A stretch of DNA of 64,000 nt from Cymbomonas tetramitiformis. Lineage: Eukaryota; Chlorophyta; Pyramimonadophyceae; Pyramimonadales; Pyramimonadaceae. Shown piece after piece: positions 50,236-59,643 of this stretch. Position 1 is the stretch's first letter. Each line of letters starts with the position of its first letter. A program made the position numbers and the translations under genes. Below the pieces are notes generated by a model. It was not told the DNA's origin. It saw only the letters and a program-made list of their open reading frames with translations, and ran no database searches. The stretch spans positions 62,001-126,000 of the forward strand of contig LGRX02034673.1 in NCBI GenBank assembly GCA_001247695.2, read 5' to 3'.

Positions 50236-50759
50236 ATGAATATGCATTTCGAAAGACAATTTAACGATATAAATGATAATGCAAAAAATCGCATCGAATA
50301 TAAAAAAAAATTGATGGGTGCAATATCTGTTTCATTTAAATTTATGCATAAAAAATGTTGAAACGATATAAAAAATACATATGGGAATATATTTTATCGT
50401 ATATTAGATTTTTAGTATTAGATAGAGAAGATAAAACATACACATTTCGAACCTATTTACAAAATCATGATTTAGTAGATGTAAACACAAGGCAGCATAT
50501 AAAGTTAGATATACTCTATAAATACATGGGTAAATTAAAATATAGATTAAAACAATATCATAAATATTTGCGATTCAGAAAAGATATTCAAAAATCAATA
50601 GAAATCGTTCGAAATTCTAAAAGAAATAACAAAAAAATCATTTTAATTTCTTTGAGATCAGAATTAAATAATATCGATGATAAAATAAAAAAATTAGAAT
50701 ACATTTTTTATTTTATATGGAAAAGAGCAAAATTTGAAGTAACTCAAATAATACATTAA
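50236..50759 (+). CDS. Hypothetical basic helical protein, possibly frameshifted
   Basis: ORF 50355-50759 encodes 134 residues, rich in Lys, Arg, Tyr and Ile, with a likely coiled coil near the end (RSELNNIDDKIKKLEYIFYF). A 41-codon ORF from 50236 ends at 50361 in another frame inside a six-A run, so the two may be one gene of about 174 residues. There is no recognised domain. Confidence 0.45.
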
Positions 50760-50858
50760 TATTATGATACACTACTAATTGATAAAATAGTAAAAATAAA
50801 CAGTTTCATTATATTTTTAAAAAAAAATGAAATAAATTGTTGCGTTTTAATGTTTTAT
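50737..50858 (+). repeat. Diverged direct repeat, copy 1
   Basis: GAAGTAACTCAAATAATACATTAATAT, then TTGATAAAATAGTAAAAAT, then TTGCGTTTTAATGTTTTAT recur in the same order at 51637-51848. The gene end and its downstream region appear to have been duplicated. Confidence 0.6.
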
Positions 50859-51056
50859 AATAACCAAAAAATGCTATAATATTGCAAGATCATATATATA
50901 GTGAAGCGATTCGATGCATAATATAAAATAGATATACTATAAAAAGCGGTGAAGATTTCAACAAATATGTAACATGGTTTTATAGAGAAAAAATATATAT
51001 ATATATAATATATATATATAATATATATATATAGATATAGATATATATATATATAT
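50760..51056. other. Non-coding AT-rich stretch with a gene fragment and an AT microsatellite
   Basis: It holds a 30-base piece (50950-50979) nearly identical to 54393-54422, inside the 5' coding part of the RBR gene at 54327, and a (TA)n microsatellite from about 50992 to 51056. No gene is visible. Confidence 0.6.
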
Positions 51057-51380
51057 ATGTTTTCAGGAAATATTCAAAGAACACCGAGGGAAAAGTTTTT
51101 TCAAATCATTTACTTTAGTACAAATAAACAAAAATTTACCTACCAATGTATTGAACCAAGATTTATACCAGTTATCGCGGGTACACGTGCACCCGAAGCT
51201 GCGAAACTATTTTTTAAAACATTACATACTGAAAATGATAAGGTAAAATGGTTAATAATACATCTAAGACAAGTTACTGAAAAAAGAAAAAGGTGGAACC
51301 CCGTCCCGAAAAACCGGAGGAAATATACTACCATAGATAGTATATTCAGAATCGGGAAAGCAAATTATAAATTGCAATAA
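51057..51380 (+). CDS. Hypothetical protein
   Basis: A 107-residue ORF starting right at the end of the AT microsatellite. It contains FTYQCIEPRFIPVIAGTRAPEAAKLFFKTL and a basic C-terminal half (TEKRKRWNPVPKNRRK). No family is recognised. The spacing to the next ORF (16 bases) suggests a pair. Confidence 0.45.
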   Translation: MFSGNIQRTPREKFFQIIYFSTNKQKFTYQCIEPRFIPVIAGTRAPEAAKLFFKTLHTENDKVKWLIIHLRQVTEKRKRWNPVPKNRRKYTTIDSIFRIGKANYKLQ

Positions 51381-51395
51381 ATTGCAACGGTTATC

Positions 51396-51614
51396 TTGAA
51401 TGGAAGATCAGAAAAAGCAAAGTTAACTTACGACGATCTAATCTGCGAGATACCTAAAGTAACACTAACTAGTGATGGTAATAGTTCATATTCATTTCAA
51501 GCATACCAACGTGATATAAATGGAGTGGTAATTGGTGGCAGTGAACATCTACGGTCAGGGCTGACCCTACAACAAATTTTAAGAAGGTTACATGATGAGT
51601 GTGATCGTGTATAA
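51396..51614 (+). CDS. Hypothetical protein
   Basis: A 72-residue ORF (start may be GTG/TTG-like upstream or ATG 51396-51400 region) with YSFQAYQRDINGVVIGG and LTLQQILRRLHDECDRV. No family is recognised. The tail runs into the second copy of the diverged repeat. Confidence 0.4.
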   Translation: MNGRSEKAKLTYDDLICEIPKVTLTSDGNSSYSFQAYQRDINGVVIGGSEHLRSGLTLQQILRRLHDECDRV

Positions 51615-51636
51615 AGAAAACACTTGAATGTAACTT

Positions 51637-51848
51637 TGAAGTAACTCGAATATAATTCGTACATTAATATATGAACTATCAAGATTACAAGATGTACTAC
51701 GATGATGCCATGAAAATGCAATTTTAACAATAAACTATAGCAACGACATAATAATTGATAAAATAGTAAAAATGAATGGTTTCAATATATTAGAAATAAT
51801 ATGAAATAAATTATCATGAATAAATTATTGCGTTTTAATGTTTTATGC
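51637..51848 (+). repeat. Diverged direct repeat, copy 2
   Basis: It matches 50737-50858 in order, with insertions. LTR-B inserted 31 bases beyond its end. Confidence 0.6.
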
Positions 51849-51879
51849 ATTATTAACAAAAGTTGCATCAAATATTAAC

Positions 51880-52569
51880 TGTGCCCGGAGGCACAGCGTG
51901 AGCCGATATGCCTATGCGTCCGTATGTGTGTCATCGGGGGTAATCTGGGATTGGCACGATGACAGTGAAATTGGGCTTGAAATCACGATGAGAATGAATA
52001 CCAGATGTCCGGGGTATGACAGTATGACACTATGACACTATGACAGTATGACAGTATGACACTATAGTAGTATGACAGTACTGTGGGGGGTGTCATCGTG
52101 GAACTCAGTCAGACCCTCGAAGAATGGTCAGATTCGCATCGGGGTTGAAAAGACAATGAAATCGAATATCAGATATTAAGGTTATGACAGTATGACAGTA
52201 TGACGTATGACTATGACAGTATGACAGTACAGTAGTATGACAGTACTGTGGGGCAGTCATCGTGTCAGCCTGTCGGCATAACATCTGAATCGAGAATGAC
52301 GAATCGGAATTAGAAATGAGATCGGATCGGGAACTGAACGTTGAGCCGAAGTGTGACATCGGCTCTCGAGTGGTTGACCCTGCAACCTGAGTGACGAGTG
52401 AATAAGTAGAGCACTTGAGAAGTGTTTAGCCTTCAGAACTCGGAACCGAATTATCGTTTGTACCTCAATCTGGCCCTGATCCAGTATATTATAAAAATCC
52501 GAATTGTGTACCTTTGCACGTTCAATCAAAAACATATCTCCGAGCATCTGTCGTCGTGCCCCTGGCACA
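51880..52569 (+). repeat. LTR-B, 5' LTR
   Basis: 690 bp, starting TGTGCCCGGAGGCACAGCG (an inverted repeat GTGCC/GGCAC) and ending GTGCCCCTGGCACA. It contains tandem units TATGACAG/TATGACAC around 52014-52075 and 52184-52240. Confidence 0.88.
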
Positions 52570-53449
52570 TTTGGTATCAGCGTGCTGCGATTTCGCCTCT
52601 GCGCAACTCGCCCACGGGCCTTTTGAAACTTCCGTTGTGATACAGGGGGAGAGCTGTACTTCCGGCTATCTGTGCGCAATTTTAGCCTCCGTAAGTACAT
52701 TTTTTTTCGTATACAACGGCCGTATCCTCTGGAAAACATCTCCAAAACTTCATATTTTCGCCCCTTAACACTGGGGGCTCAAACTGGCTCAGAAACCCAA
52801 GTATTCGTTTTCCGATCTTAAACCCGAAGTCCGTCCCAGGCCACAAACGACCGTCAGGGAGCACCCTAAAGGGTTTCCCCGGTCTACAGTAGCCAAGAAA
52901 ACGATATAGCTCACCTTTCAGAGCCCCAAAAAGGCGAAAAAACGCCCAAAACAGCCAAAAATAGCCGTTTTTGACAGTTTCCAGTCTACCCCAAAACCTC
53001 TCCCAGTAGCCCCCACCACCGAAAAACCCCTCTTTAGACCCCATAGAACAGCCTAGAAACCCCTGATACCGCCCTCACGGCCACCAGCAGTTGGGAAAGC
53101 CACTCAAAACAGCGCTTTTAGTGGTTTCTGGACAGTTCCTGGACAGTTTCTGGACACCTCTGGTTTACTCTCTGGCTGGAATATTTCTGGAGTGTACGAA
53201 GTCCGGTTACCTTCTGGGACCTTGCTGAGCTTTCTGGTTGCAGTTTCTTGACCTCTGCCTGCATACTTAGGCACTTGAAATCTGTGTCGCGGAGCCCTGG
53301 CGAAATTTTGAGTAACTATGCTCGAAGAGGGACCAGAGAACCTAAGAACTGGAAACAACAAGGAACCAGAAAACCTAAGAACTGGAACTTAGATGGGTAC
53401 CTTAGCGGAGTGATCCCAGGAGGTAGACCACTCCTAAGGGGGGGAGAGT
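52570..53449 (+). other. LTR-B internal region, non-coding
   Basis: It contains the primer-binding-like site at 52572 and the polypurine tract at 53436-53449. ORFs in it (for example minus strand 52682-53044, 120 codons) are Gly/Phe/Trp-rich without a domain and are taken as chance. Nothing else is seen. Confidence 0.7.
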
Positions 53450-54149
53450 TGTGCCCGGAGGCACAGCGTGAGCCGATATGCCTATGCGTCCGTATGTGTG
53501 TCATCGGGGGTAATCTGGGATTGGCACGATGACAGTGAAATTGGGCTTGAAATCACGATGAGAATGAATACCAGATGTCCGGGGTATGACAGTATGACAC
53601 TATGACACTATGACAGTATGACAGTATGACACTATAGTAGTATGACAGTACTGTGGGGGGTGTCATCGTGGAACTCAGTCAGACCCTCGAAGAATGGTCA
53701 GATTCGCATCGGGGTTGAAAAGACAATGAAATCGAATATCAGATATTAAGGTTATGACAGTATGACAGTATGACGTATGACGCTATGACAGTATGACAGT
53801 ATGACAGTACAGTAGTATGACAGTACTGTGGGGCAGTCATCGTGTCAGCCTGTCGGCATAACATCTGAATCGAGAATGACGAATCGGAATTAGAAATGAG
53901 ATCGGATCGGGAACTGAACGTTGAGCCGAAGTGTGACATCGGCTCTCGAGTGGTTGACCCTGCAACCTGAGTGACGAGTGAATAAGTAGAGCACTTGAGA
54001 AGTGTTTAGCCTTCAGAACTGGGAACCGAATTATCGTTTGTACCTCAATCTGGCCCTGATCCAGTATATTATAAAAATCCGAATTGTGTACCTTTGCACG
54101 TTCAATCAAAAACATATCTCCGAGCATCTGTCGTCGTGCCCCTGGCACA
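53450..54149 (+). repeat. LTR-B, 3' LTR
   Basis: 700 bp. It differs from the 5' copy by a small tandem-unit expansion near 53774-53800 and at least one substitution near 54021. Confidence 0.88.
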
Positions 54150-54326
54150 TTAACAGAGATGGATGCCCAAAAAATAAATTATAGAAACTGATAAACAAGA
54201 TATCTTGGATTATTGTCAAGATTATTCATATACTATTTTGAACTTTAATTTTGAAAATTTCAAGAACTTGTGATTTTAATAATTAAATAAAAAACATTTA
54301 AGAAAAGACATTACGAAACACAAAAA

Positions 54327-55736
54327 ATGACTTTAAGAAAAACTAAATATACTATAAACATAACAACGATGAAGGCGTGTGAAGTATGTTGTGAAGATTT
54401 CAACAAATATATAACATGTGTTCATTGTGGATACTTAACCTGTAAAACTTGCACAATCCGTTATCTATTGATGAGTGACAAAGATCCGCAGTGTATGAGT
54501 TGTAATAAACCATGGGAGCTTGATTTTTTATTACAAGTATTTACTAAAAAAATTGTGAACGATGATTTGAAAAAACATAGACGAGAAATTTTATTTCAAA
54601 GAGAATCAATACAATTTGAAAATACACAACAATATGCTGAAAAAGAAAAACAAAAAAGAAACGCGATTGACTTTTTAGAATCGTTGAAAAAAGAGCGCCT
54701 TAGCTTAATGCAACAACTAAGAAAACTAGATAATAATATTGCTGAAGTAAGAAACCAAATCTTAACGGGTCAATTTGAATCTCCAGAAATAGATGTACGA
54801 CTCGAATTGATATCTAGGAAATGCCCAAATGATAATTGTAGAGGTTTTATGAAATGTTCTTCTATACAATCGGTTATGACATGCGGATTATGTACTAACG
54901 AATATTGTAGATATTGTAACGAACAACATTCAGAAAACCATCAATGTGATGAAGATACAAAAAACTCATTAAGTTATATTTTGAATTCTTCCAAAAATTG
55001 TCCCTCTTGTGGTATATCTATTCAAAAATCAAGTGGATGTGATCAAATGTGGTGCACACAGTGTCATACAACTTTTAGTTATAAAACGGGTAGAATAGAA
55101 ACTGGAAGAACACACAACCCATTATATCTTGAATGGTTACGTGCAAATGGTAGACACACAAGAGAACAAGACGATTATGCATGTGGAGGATTACCTTCCA
55201 AATATGATATACATATGATGATATTACGTTGTTTTGGTTTTACAAGAACTACCGTATTAACGACCGACTCTAGAACACGCATACATAAATATTGTACGTT
55301 GAATGGACGTACACAACAAAGAGGGAAAATCGACGAATTATTAAGTCTGGCAGCAAATTCACAACGATTATTCGGTTCTAAGTATAGAATCGATACTCGA
55401 ATAAACAATCGAAATATAACCATCAAATATTTGTTACAAGAAATCAATGAAGATCTATACAAAAAAAGATTATACGAACATGAGAAATCTTTTCAAAAAA
55501 ATCGAGATATCGGGTATTGTTTACACTTTTTATCACATGGATTAACGGACCTTTTACAAAGATCATTATTATGTATATGTGAAAGAGACATTCTGAATAT
55601 ACTTCAAGAAAGTGACTCTTTTATAAAATATTACAATAACGAAATTTCCAAAGTTTCTTCTCGGTACGGAAAAATGGTTGTCCCGTTCATTAAGAATAAA
55701 CAATATGGTCAAGAATTTGTTAACGATAAACTTTAA
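54327..55736 (+). CDS. RING-in-between-RING (RBR) E3 ubiquitin ligase
   Basis: The 469-residue protein opens with a RING1-like set (CEVCCEDF, CVHCGYLTCKTC, CMSC), followed by a helix/coiled-coil linker (about 75-145). The IBR domain (CPNDNCRGFMKC, CGLCTNEYCRYC, H..H..C) and RING2 follow. RING2 holds CPSCGISIQKSSGCDQMWCTQCHTTFSYKTG, in which the Cys of QMWC is in the position of the catalytic thiol. A C-terminal helical region of about 200 residues has no known domain. An ATG at 54369 is an alternative start. A near-paralogue with frameshifts is at 62520. It is preceded by CATTTAAGAAAAG, a weak promoter-motif match. Confidence 0.88.
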   Translation: MTLRKTKYTINITTMKACEVCCEDFNKYITCVHCGYLTCKTCTIRYLLMSDKDPQCMSCNKPWELDFLLQVFTKKIVNDDLKKHRREILFQRESIQFENTQQYAEKEKQKRNAIDFLESLKKERLSLMQQLRKLDNNIAEVRNQILTGQFESPEIDVRLELISRKCPNDNCRGFMKCSSIQSVMTCGLCTNEYCRYCNEQHSENHQCDEDTKNSLSYILNSSKNCPSCGISIQKSSGCDQMWCTQCHTTFSYKTGRIETGRTHNPLYLEWLRANGRHTREQDDYACGGLPSKYDIHMMILRCFGFTRTTVLTTDSRTRIHKYCTLNGRTQQRGKIDELLSLAANSQRLFGSKYRIDTRINNRNITIKYLLQEINEDLYKKRLYEHEKSFQKNRDIGYCLHFLSHGLTDLLQRSLLCICERDILNILQESDSFIKYYNNEISKVSSRYGKMVVPFIKNKQYGQEFVNDKL

Positions 55737-55768
55737 AGAATATTCAAAATCTTATATGTATAATTTAT

Positions 55769-55969
55769 ATGTATCAAAATAATATCATCGAACAAATTAT
55801 GTTTACAGATCCACATAAAATACCGTTTGAATTTACAGTACCGATATGGTCATATTCGATAGGTCAAACTATAAAAGAAATGTGCGAAAAAAAAATCATT
55901 ACAAAACTATATTTTGATCGAGATGGTATGATTCAAGTTAATCTAAATACGCATCTAAATGACTTCTGA
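55769..55969 (+). CDS. Hypothetical 66-residue protein
   Basis: A short ORF with TVPIWSYSIGQTIKEMCEKKIITKLYFDRDGMIQVNL, suggesting a small alpha/beta fold. It overlaps the convergent ORF at 55938 by 32 bases. No family is recognised. Confidence 0.45.
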   Translation: MYQNNIIEQIMFTDPHKIPFEFTVPIWSYSIGQTIKEMCEKKIITKLYFDRDGMIQVNLNTHLNDF

Positions 55970-56363
55970 TATCATTTTTAATATTATGTATATCATTTAA
56001 TAATTTATCCAATAATATAGTTTTGCGTTTTATTACATATTTATGGGTTTCGTATTTTATTTGTGTTACATTAATCATATTATTTTCTTTCAAAAACGAA
56101 ATAAAGTTATCAACTGATTTTTTTGTATTCTGCAATGTTGTTAATTCTCTCAAATAATTATTCACTTGATTTTGCGTCCATGTAGAAAATGAAATATTAA
56201 TGATATAATTGTATTTATCTGTAATACGAGGTTGATGATACGATATCTTAAATCTTTTTTTATCTTGCATACTTTCCTTAATTTTATTCATACAACATAA
56301 TTTTTTAGAAAAATCTAGATAAAGATAGATGAATTCAAAATCATTGAATATTTTTTGAAACAC
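55938..56363 (-). CDS. Hypothetical helical protein
   Basis: A 141-residue ORF without ATG at its front (GTG at 56361-56363); the frame remains open a further seven codons upstream to 56384, reading NENKLDN. It is probably all-helical with a charged C-terminus and no recognised domain. The start may have been lost by a one-base change in an A-run at about 56382-56387. Confidence 0.45.
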   Translation of the reverse strand: MFQKIFNDFEFIYLYLDFSKKLCCMNKIKESMQDKKRFKISYHQPRITDKYNYIINISFSTWTQNQVNNYLRELTTLQNTKKSVDNFISFLKENNMINVTQIKYETHKYVIKRKTILLDKLLNDIHNIKNDIRSHLDAYLD

Positions 56364-56384
56364 ATTATCTAATTTGTTTTCATT

Positions 56385-56510
56385 TTAATAAATATAGTGC
56401 ATACAATTACACATTTTAATGTACTCTAAATCCTTAATATTATCTCTATTTTTATCTATGATATCTTGAATATTTTGAATAGTAGCTTTATCAAATCGAA
56501 GATCACTCAT
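56385..56510 (-). CDS. Small 41-residue ORF
   Basis: ATG 56508-56510 to TAA 56385-56387, encoding a charged helix with IQNIQDIIDKNRDNIKDLEYIK and a Cys-containing end. It lies directly before the ORF at 55938 and may be its separated N-terminus or a small gene. Confidence 0.35.
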   Translation of the reverse strand: MSDLRFDKATIQNIQDIIDKNRDNIKDLEYIKMCNCMHYIY

Positions 56511-56874
56511 TAAATTTAATCTACAATTTTAACTTTAATTGATTGATTGGTTGGTTGGTTGATGTATAATAAGTCGTGTCCATTATCTCGTAAATCCGTC
56601 TATGAAGATACACAAACTATATCAGACAAACAATTAAATGATTGATATTCACCAAAAAAAATGCTCATAACGGATATAATGTTATATAGCAAACATAGCA
56701 TGACAACTCTTCTTGAATATTTCAAAAATATAACTTATATAAATAAAGTTTTTTAAAAATTCATTAAAATTTTATTGTCTTTAATATAGATGTAGCATCT
56801 ATTTTGGTATATATGCAAGGTTGACCGAAACCATTGGACAAATATTTGTTTGAACAGAAATTTAGTTCATCACA
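56511..56874. other. Intergenic stretch
   Basis: It contains a TTTTAACTTTAATTGATTGATTGG tract (56527-56550), with short GATT/GGTT repeats. No ORF with recognisable content was found. Confidence 0.5.
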
Positions 56875-57660
56875 TCAATCTTTATTCTGTAATAATAATA
56901 ACGTTTCGATATCTTCAATTGTGATTTTACCAGATCGAATCGTATATCGAGGAAAAATCAAAAACAATAATTCTTTCAAAAATTGTTCATTCATGACCGA
57001 AGATACACAGAAAATTCGACTCAATATTAGTAAAATACTCATTATGTCGACAATCATGGATTCGATTTGTCTTTTTACTAATATTTTCGTATCTTTGGAA
57101 TAACCTCCAATTACATTAAGCATTGTTTGTAATACCCAAGCACTATATCCTTTCGCATTTTTATAATCGCTTGTTATCAAATATTCACTCAAAAATGACA
57201 CATGTATAGCCGTATCTTGAAATTCAACTTGTCTAATAATATCCATTGTTTTTACACCCATCGCAATAATTACATATTCTCTATTTTTGTTTATAATTCT
57301 CATTATTTCAGTTAATGTTACGCTTCCTGTTGGCCCAAATTTCTTTATTTCTTTATATACAACTTTCATCATAGGTCCAAATAATTCAGCGACTTGTAAT
57401 AATTTCTTGCTCGTAAATCCTATTTGATATAATATATTTATCGATTTGAATAAATAATTTGTTGATAATTGTAAATAGATTTGAATTGCATCATTCTCGG
57501 TCATTTTCTTTTGATATCTATGCATTTTCATATATAATATCAAACATATCAACGATATAAACATATATATAAACGCTTTTTTACCCTGATTCAACCTAGT
57601 TCTCAATTTAGGTATTCTAATATATTTTCTTCTTTTATAATTTTCGATTTGTTTATTCAT
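56875..57660 (-). CDS. Hypothetical membrane protein
   Basis: The 261-residue protein has a basic N-terminus, one clear membrane helix (AFIYMFISLICLILYMKM, about 29-46), and a mostly helical remainder with another hydrophobic segment around 205-225 (VDIMSILLILSRIFCV). It is perhaps a virion membrane protein. It diverges from the PhoH gene by 66 bases. Confidence 0.55.
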   Translation of the reverse strand: MNKQIENYKRRKYIRIPKLRTRLNQGKKAFIYMFISLICLILYMKMHRYQKKMTENDAIQIYLQLSTNYLFKSINILYQIGFTSKKLLQVAELFGPMMKVVYKEIKKFGPTGSVTLTEIMRIINKNREYVIIAMGVKTMDIIRQVEFQDTAIHVSFLSEYLITSDYKNAKGYSAWVLQTMLNVIGGYSKDTKILVKRQIESMIVDIMSILLILSRIFCVSSVMNEQFLKELLFLIFPRYTIRSGKITIEDIETLLLLQNKD

Positions 57661-57726
57661 GTTTACATTACACCCACGTCTATATTTTACATAATAAATT
57701 TAAAAATAAAATTAGATTATAATATC

Positions 57727-58338
57727 ATGAGTTATTATACAGTTTTGGAAAATATTAATCCACAACTTGTTATAGCGATCGGTCCTTCAGGTACAGGTAA
57801 AACTATGCATGCTTGTAAAAAATGTTTATATCATTTACGTAATGGTACAGTTGATAAATTGATAATCACTCGCCCTACGGTATCTATAGACAACGAACAA
57901 TTGGGTTTTTTGCCCGGTAATATGCATGAAAAGATGGAACCATGGACTTTACCTATTTATGTTTTTTTTTTGGAAGAAATGTCGTATCATGAACTTCAAA
58001 ATTTAGTTCAAAAACAACTGATAGAAGTTAGTCCTATAGCTTATATGCGTGGTCGTACTTTCAAAAATTCATATATCATCGCAGATGAAATGCAAAACGC
58101 TTCCATAAATCAAATAAAAACATTATTAACCCGCTTGGATGATAATAGTAAAGTCGTATTAACAGGCGATTTAGACCAATGCGACATTGAACACAGTGGT
58201 TTGGATGACCTCATTACACGATTAAATCTGTTTGATTACGAAATCGATCCAATGTATTGTCATATACAGGAATTCTCAATAGACGATGTACAACGAAGCG
58301 ACTTTGTTAAACATATATTGTCCATTTATTCTCTTTAA
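57727..58338 (+). CDS. PhoH-like P-loop ATPase
   Basis: The 203-residue protein has Walker A GPSGTGKT (19-26), then LIITRPTVSIDNEQLGFLPGNMHEKM, a signature of the PhoH family. PIAYMRGRTFKNSYIIADEMQNA (Walker B with DE) and KVVLTGDLDQCDI (sensor region) follow. Start ATG 57727 is preferred because the family begins shortly before Walker A; the frame continues upstream to 57649 without need. PhoH-like ATPases are common in giant viruses and phages; the function is probably RNA helicase or remodelling, poorly defined. Confidence 0.9.
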   Translation: MSYYTVLENINPQLVIAIGPSGTGKTMHACKKCLYHLRNGTVDKLIITRPTVSIDNEQLGFLPGNMHEKMEPWTLPIYVFFLEEMSYHELQNLVQKQLIEVSPIAYMRGRTFKNSYIIADEMQNASINQIKTLLTRLDDNSKVVLTGDLDQCDIEHSGLDDLITRLNLFDYEIDPMYCHIQEFSIDDVQRSDFVKHILSIYSL

Positions 58339-58409
58339 TATAACAAAATGTTCATAAAATTTTCAAATTTATTATAGAGCAATGGTTGGTTTTTTATGTG
58401 TTTAATATA

Positions 58410-58715
58410 CTATTGATCAATGCCATTATCTTTTCCTTTTTTTAGGATAAAAAAACCAACTGGTAAATTGTCTGTAACTAGTGACGGGATGCTAACATTT
58501 AAAAGACCAATCATCGAAACTAAAATAGGTACATTTTTAATATATAGTAGTTCATCATACTTATTTTGAATTGATGTTGGGCTTATATAGTATCGAAGTC
58601 CGTTACAGCCACCGCTTTCTACACCTATCATTATATATTTTTTATTAGAATTTAAAAGTATATTTGTGAAATGCTGGATTGATCGATCACATACATTAAT
58701 TATTTGGTTTTTCAT
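58410..58715 (-). CDS. IscA/HesB-like A-type iron-sulfur carrier homologue
   Basis: The 101-residue protein follows the HesB/IscA layout: IMIGVESGGCNGLRYYI at about 27-43, with the first cluster cysteine in GGCNG, then a strand pattern (ELLYIKNVPILVSM). The two C-terminal cysteines (CGC motif) are absent; the end reads VGFFILKKGKDNG. It could be a scaffold that lost cluster binding or a structural descendant. It converges with PhoH with a 71-base gap. Confidence 0.6.
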   Translation of the reverse strand: MKNQIINVCDRSIQHFTNILLNSNKKYIMIGVESGGCNGLRYYISPTSIQNKYDELLYIKNVPILVSMIGLLNVSIPSLVTDNLPVGFFILKKGKDNGIDQ

Positions 58716-58747
58716 ATTTTAGCTATACATATTTTAATTTGAAATTT

Positions 58748-59140
58748 TCAATCATTTTTCCGTCGTTTTTTTATTTCATACAATATATTTTTCATCCGCA
58801 TTTTTCTTCGTTGTTCTTCTTTGAATCTTTGTGAATTTCGTTTCACCATTTCTAATATTTCCCGTGATTTTAATTGTTCTTTCAAACCAGGAAATATCGT
58901 GTTTATTTGAGATATCCCGTTTGTTGTGTTCATTTTTTTTTTGTATATTTGTATCATATGATTTACAAACGTGTTGCCATTTTGTGAAACAATTCTAGAT
59001 AGATTTCTTAATTGCGAATTTCTGTGTCTTAGATATGAATTGATGTTTTTTTTTTTAATATTTTCGGCTAAAGCTAAATTCATAATGGTAGTATTTTTAT
59101 ATCGATTATATACTTGATTAGTTATTTTTTCAAGTTTCAT
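58748..59140 (-). CDS. Hypothetical basic protein
   Basis: 130 residues, highly basic (many Arg, Lys and Asn) with helical repeats such as KKKNINSYLRHRNSQLRNLS and RRKMRMKNILYEIKKRR. There is no recognised domain. It may bind nucleic acid. Confidence 0.5.
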   Translation of the reverse strand: MKLEKITNQVYNRYKNTTIMNLALAENIKKKNINSYLRHRNSQLRNLSRIVSQNGNTFVNHMIQIYKKKMNTTNGISQINTIFPGLKEQLKSREILEMVKRNSQRFKEEQRRKMRMKNILYEIKKRRKND

Positions 59141-59342
59141 TGTTTTTTAATATATTGCTAGAAATTCTTTTTATAAGAGAATTTATAAACGATTTAGTAA
59201 CTTTTAAAATCATACTCATTTATTCATTCAATGATTCTCTTACAGATCTTAACTAATTTACGAAAGAAAATATATTATTCTTTTATATCGAATCATTGAA
59301 CCCAAATTTCTTACAATCTTTAAAATCGTGGTCAAAACCAAA

Positions 59343-59634
59343 CTAAAAAAATGTATTTTTCCGTACAAATATTTTCGGATGTTTCTGAAATCTTACTAAA
59401 TCTATTCCGTTATAAAATGGCATATGTATATCACAAATAACAAACGTAAATATGTTGGATTTGATTTGATATAAAACATCATTAGCGTTTTTACAGGTAG
59501 TTACAATAAGTCCAACTTGATTTATTATTGCATTGTTTTATTAAATATACACGCTTTAGACATATGGTTGCACAAGTAAGTATACTTACAATGTTTTTTC
59601 ACACGTATTCATCATCTATATTAGTATAATTCAT
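59343..59634 (-). pseudogene. Response-regulator receiver-domain remnant
   Basis: Reading the minus strand from ATG 59634: NIDDEYV then TGA, continuing KNIVSILTCATICL, then after a frame change NQVGLIVTTCKNANDVLYQI and FTFVICDIHMPFYNGIDLVRF to a stop at 59343. The acidic pair (DDE) at the first strand, the phospho-acceptor in ICDIHMP and the NGIDLV following it are the hallmarks of two-component receiver domains. The second half including the conserved Thr and Lys is missing. With an internal stop, a frameshift and truncation, it is a pseudogene. Confidence 0.65.
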
Positions 59635-59643
59635 TTTAGATAT

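Larger units (their letters stand above)
51880..54149 (+). mobile_element. LTR-B: non-coding LTR retroelement (LARD/TRIM-like)
   Basis: Two direct repeats of 690 and 700 bp (51880-52569 and 53450-54149) with TG...CA ends enclose 880 bp. The 5-bp target duplication TTAAC is at 51875-51879 and 54150-54154. A primer-binding-like TGGTATCAGCG starts three bases after the first LTR (52572) and a polypurine tract AAGGGGGGGAGAGT (53436-53449) abuts the second LTR. No credible ORF lies inside. It shares LTR start, primer site and polypurine tract with LTR-A, in the opposite orientation, so the two belong to related families and probably use the same helper element. Confidence 0.88.
51838..54184 (+). 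pseudogene. Short ORF split by LTR-B
   Basis: ATG 51838 to the end of TSD copy 1 (51879) and then 54155-54184 keep one frame if TTAAC is counted once, giving 23 codons before TAG. It is too short to be sure it is a gene, but the frame continuity is noted. Confidence 0.3.

Noticed and set aside
50992..51056. TA microsatellite as an origin or telomere-like element
   Set aside because: A simple TA run without flanking structure; nothing else supports an origin.
52014..52245. TATGACAG tandem units as a CRISPR-like or satellite array
   Set aside because: Units are short (about 8-9 bases), lack spacers, and occur in both LTR copies; they are part of the LTR.
52682..53044. 120-codon minus-strand ORF inside LTR-B
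   Set aside because: Gly, Phe and Trp-rich with no domain; the internal GC-rich sequence gives long chance ORFs, and no homologous motif was seen.
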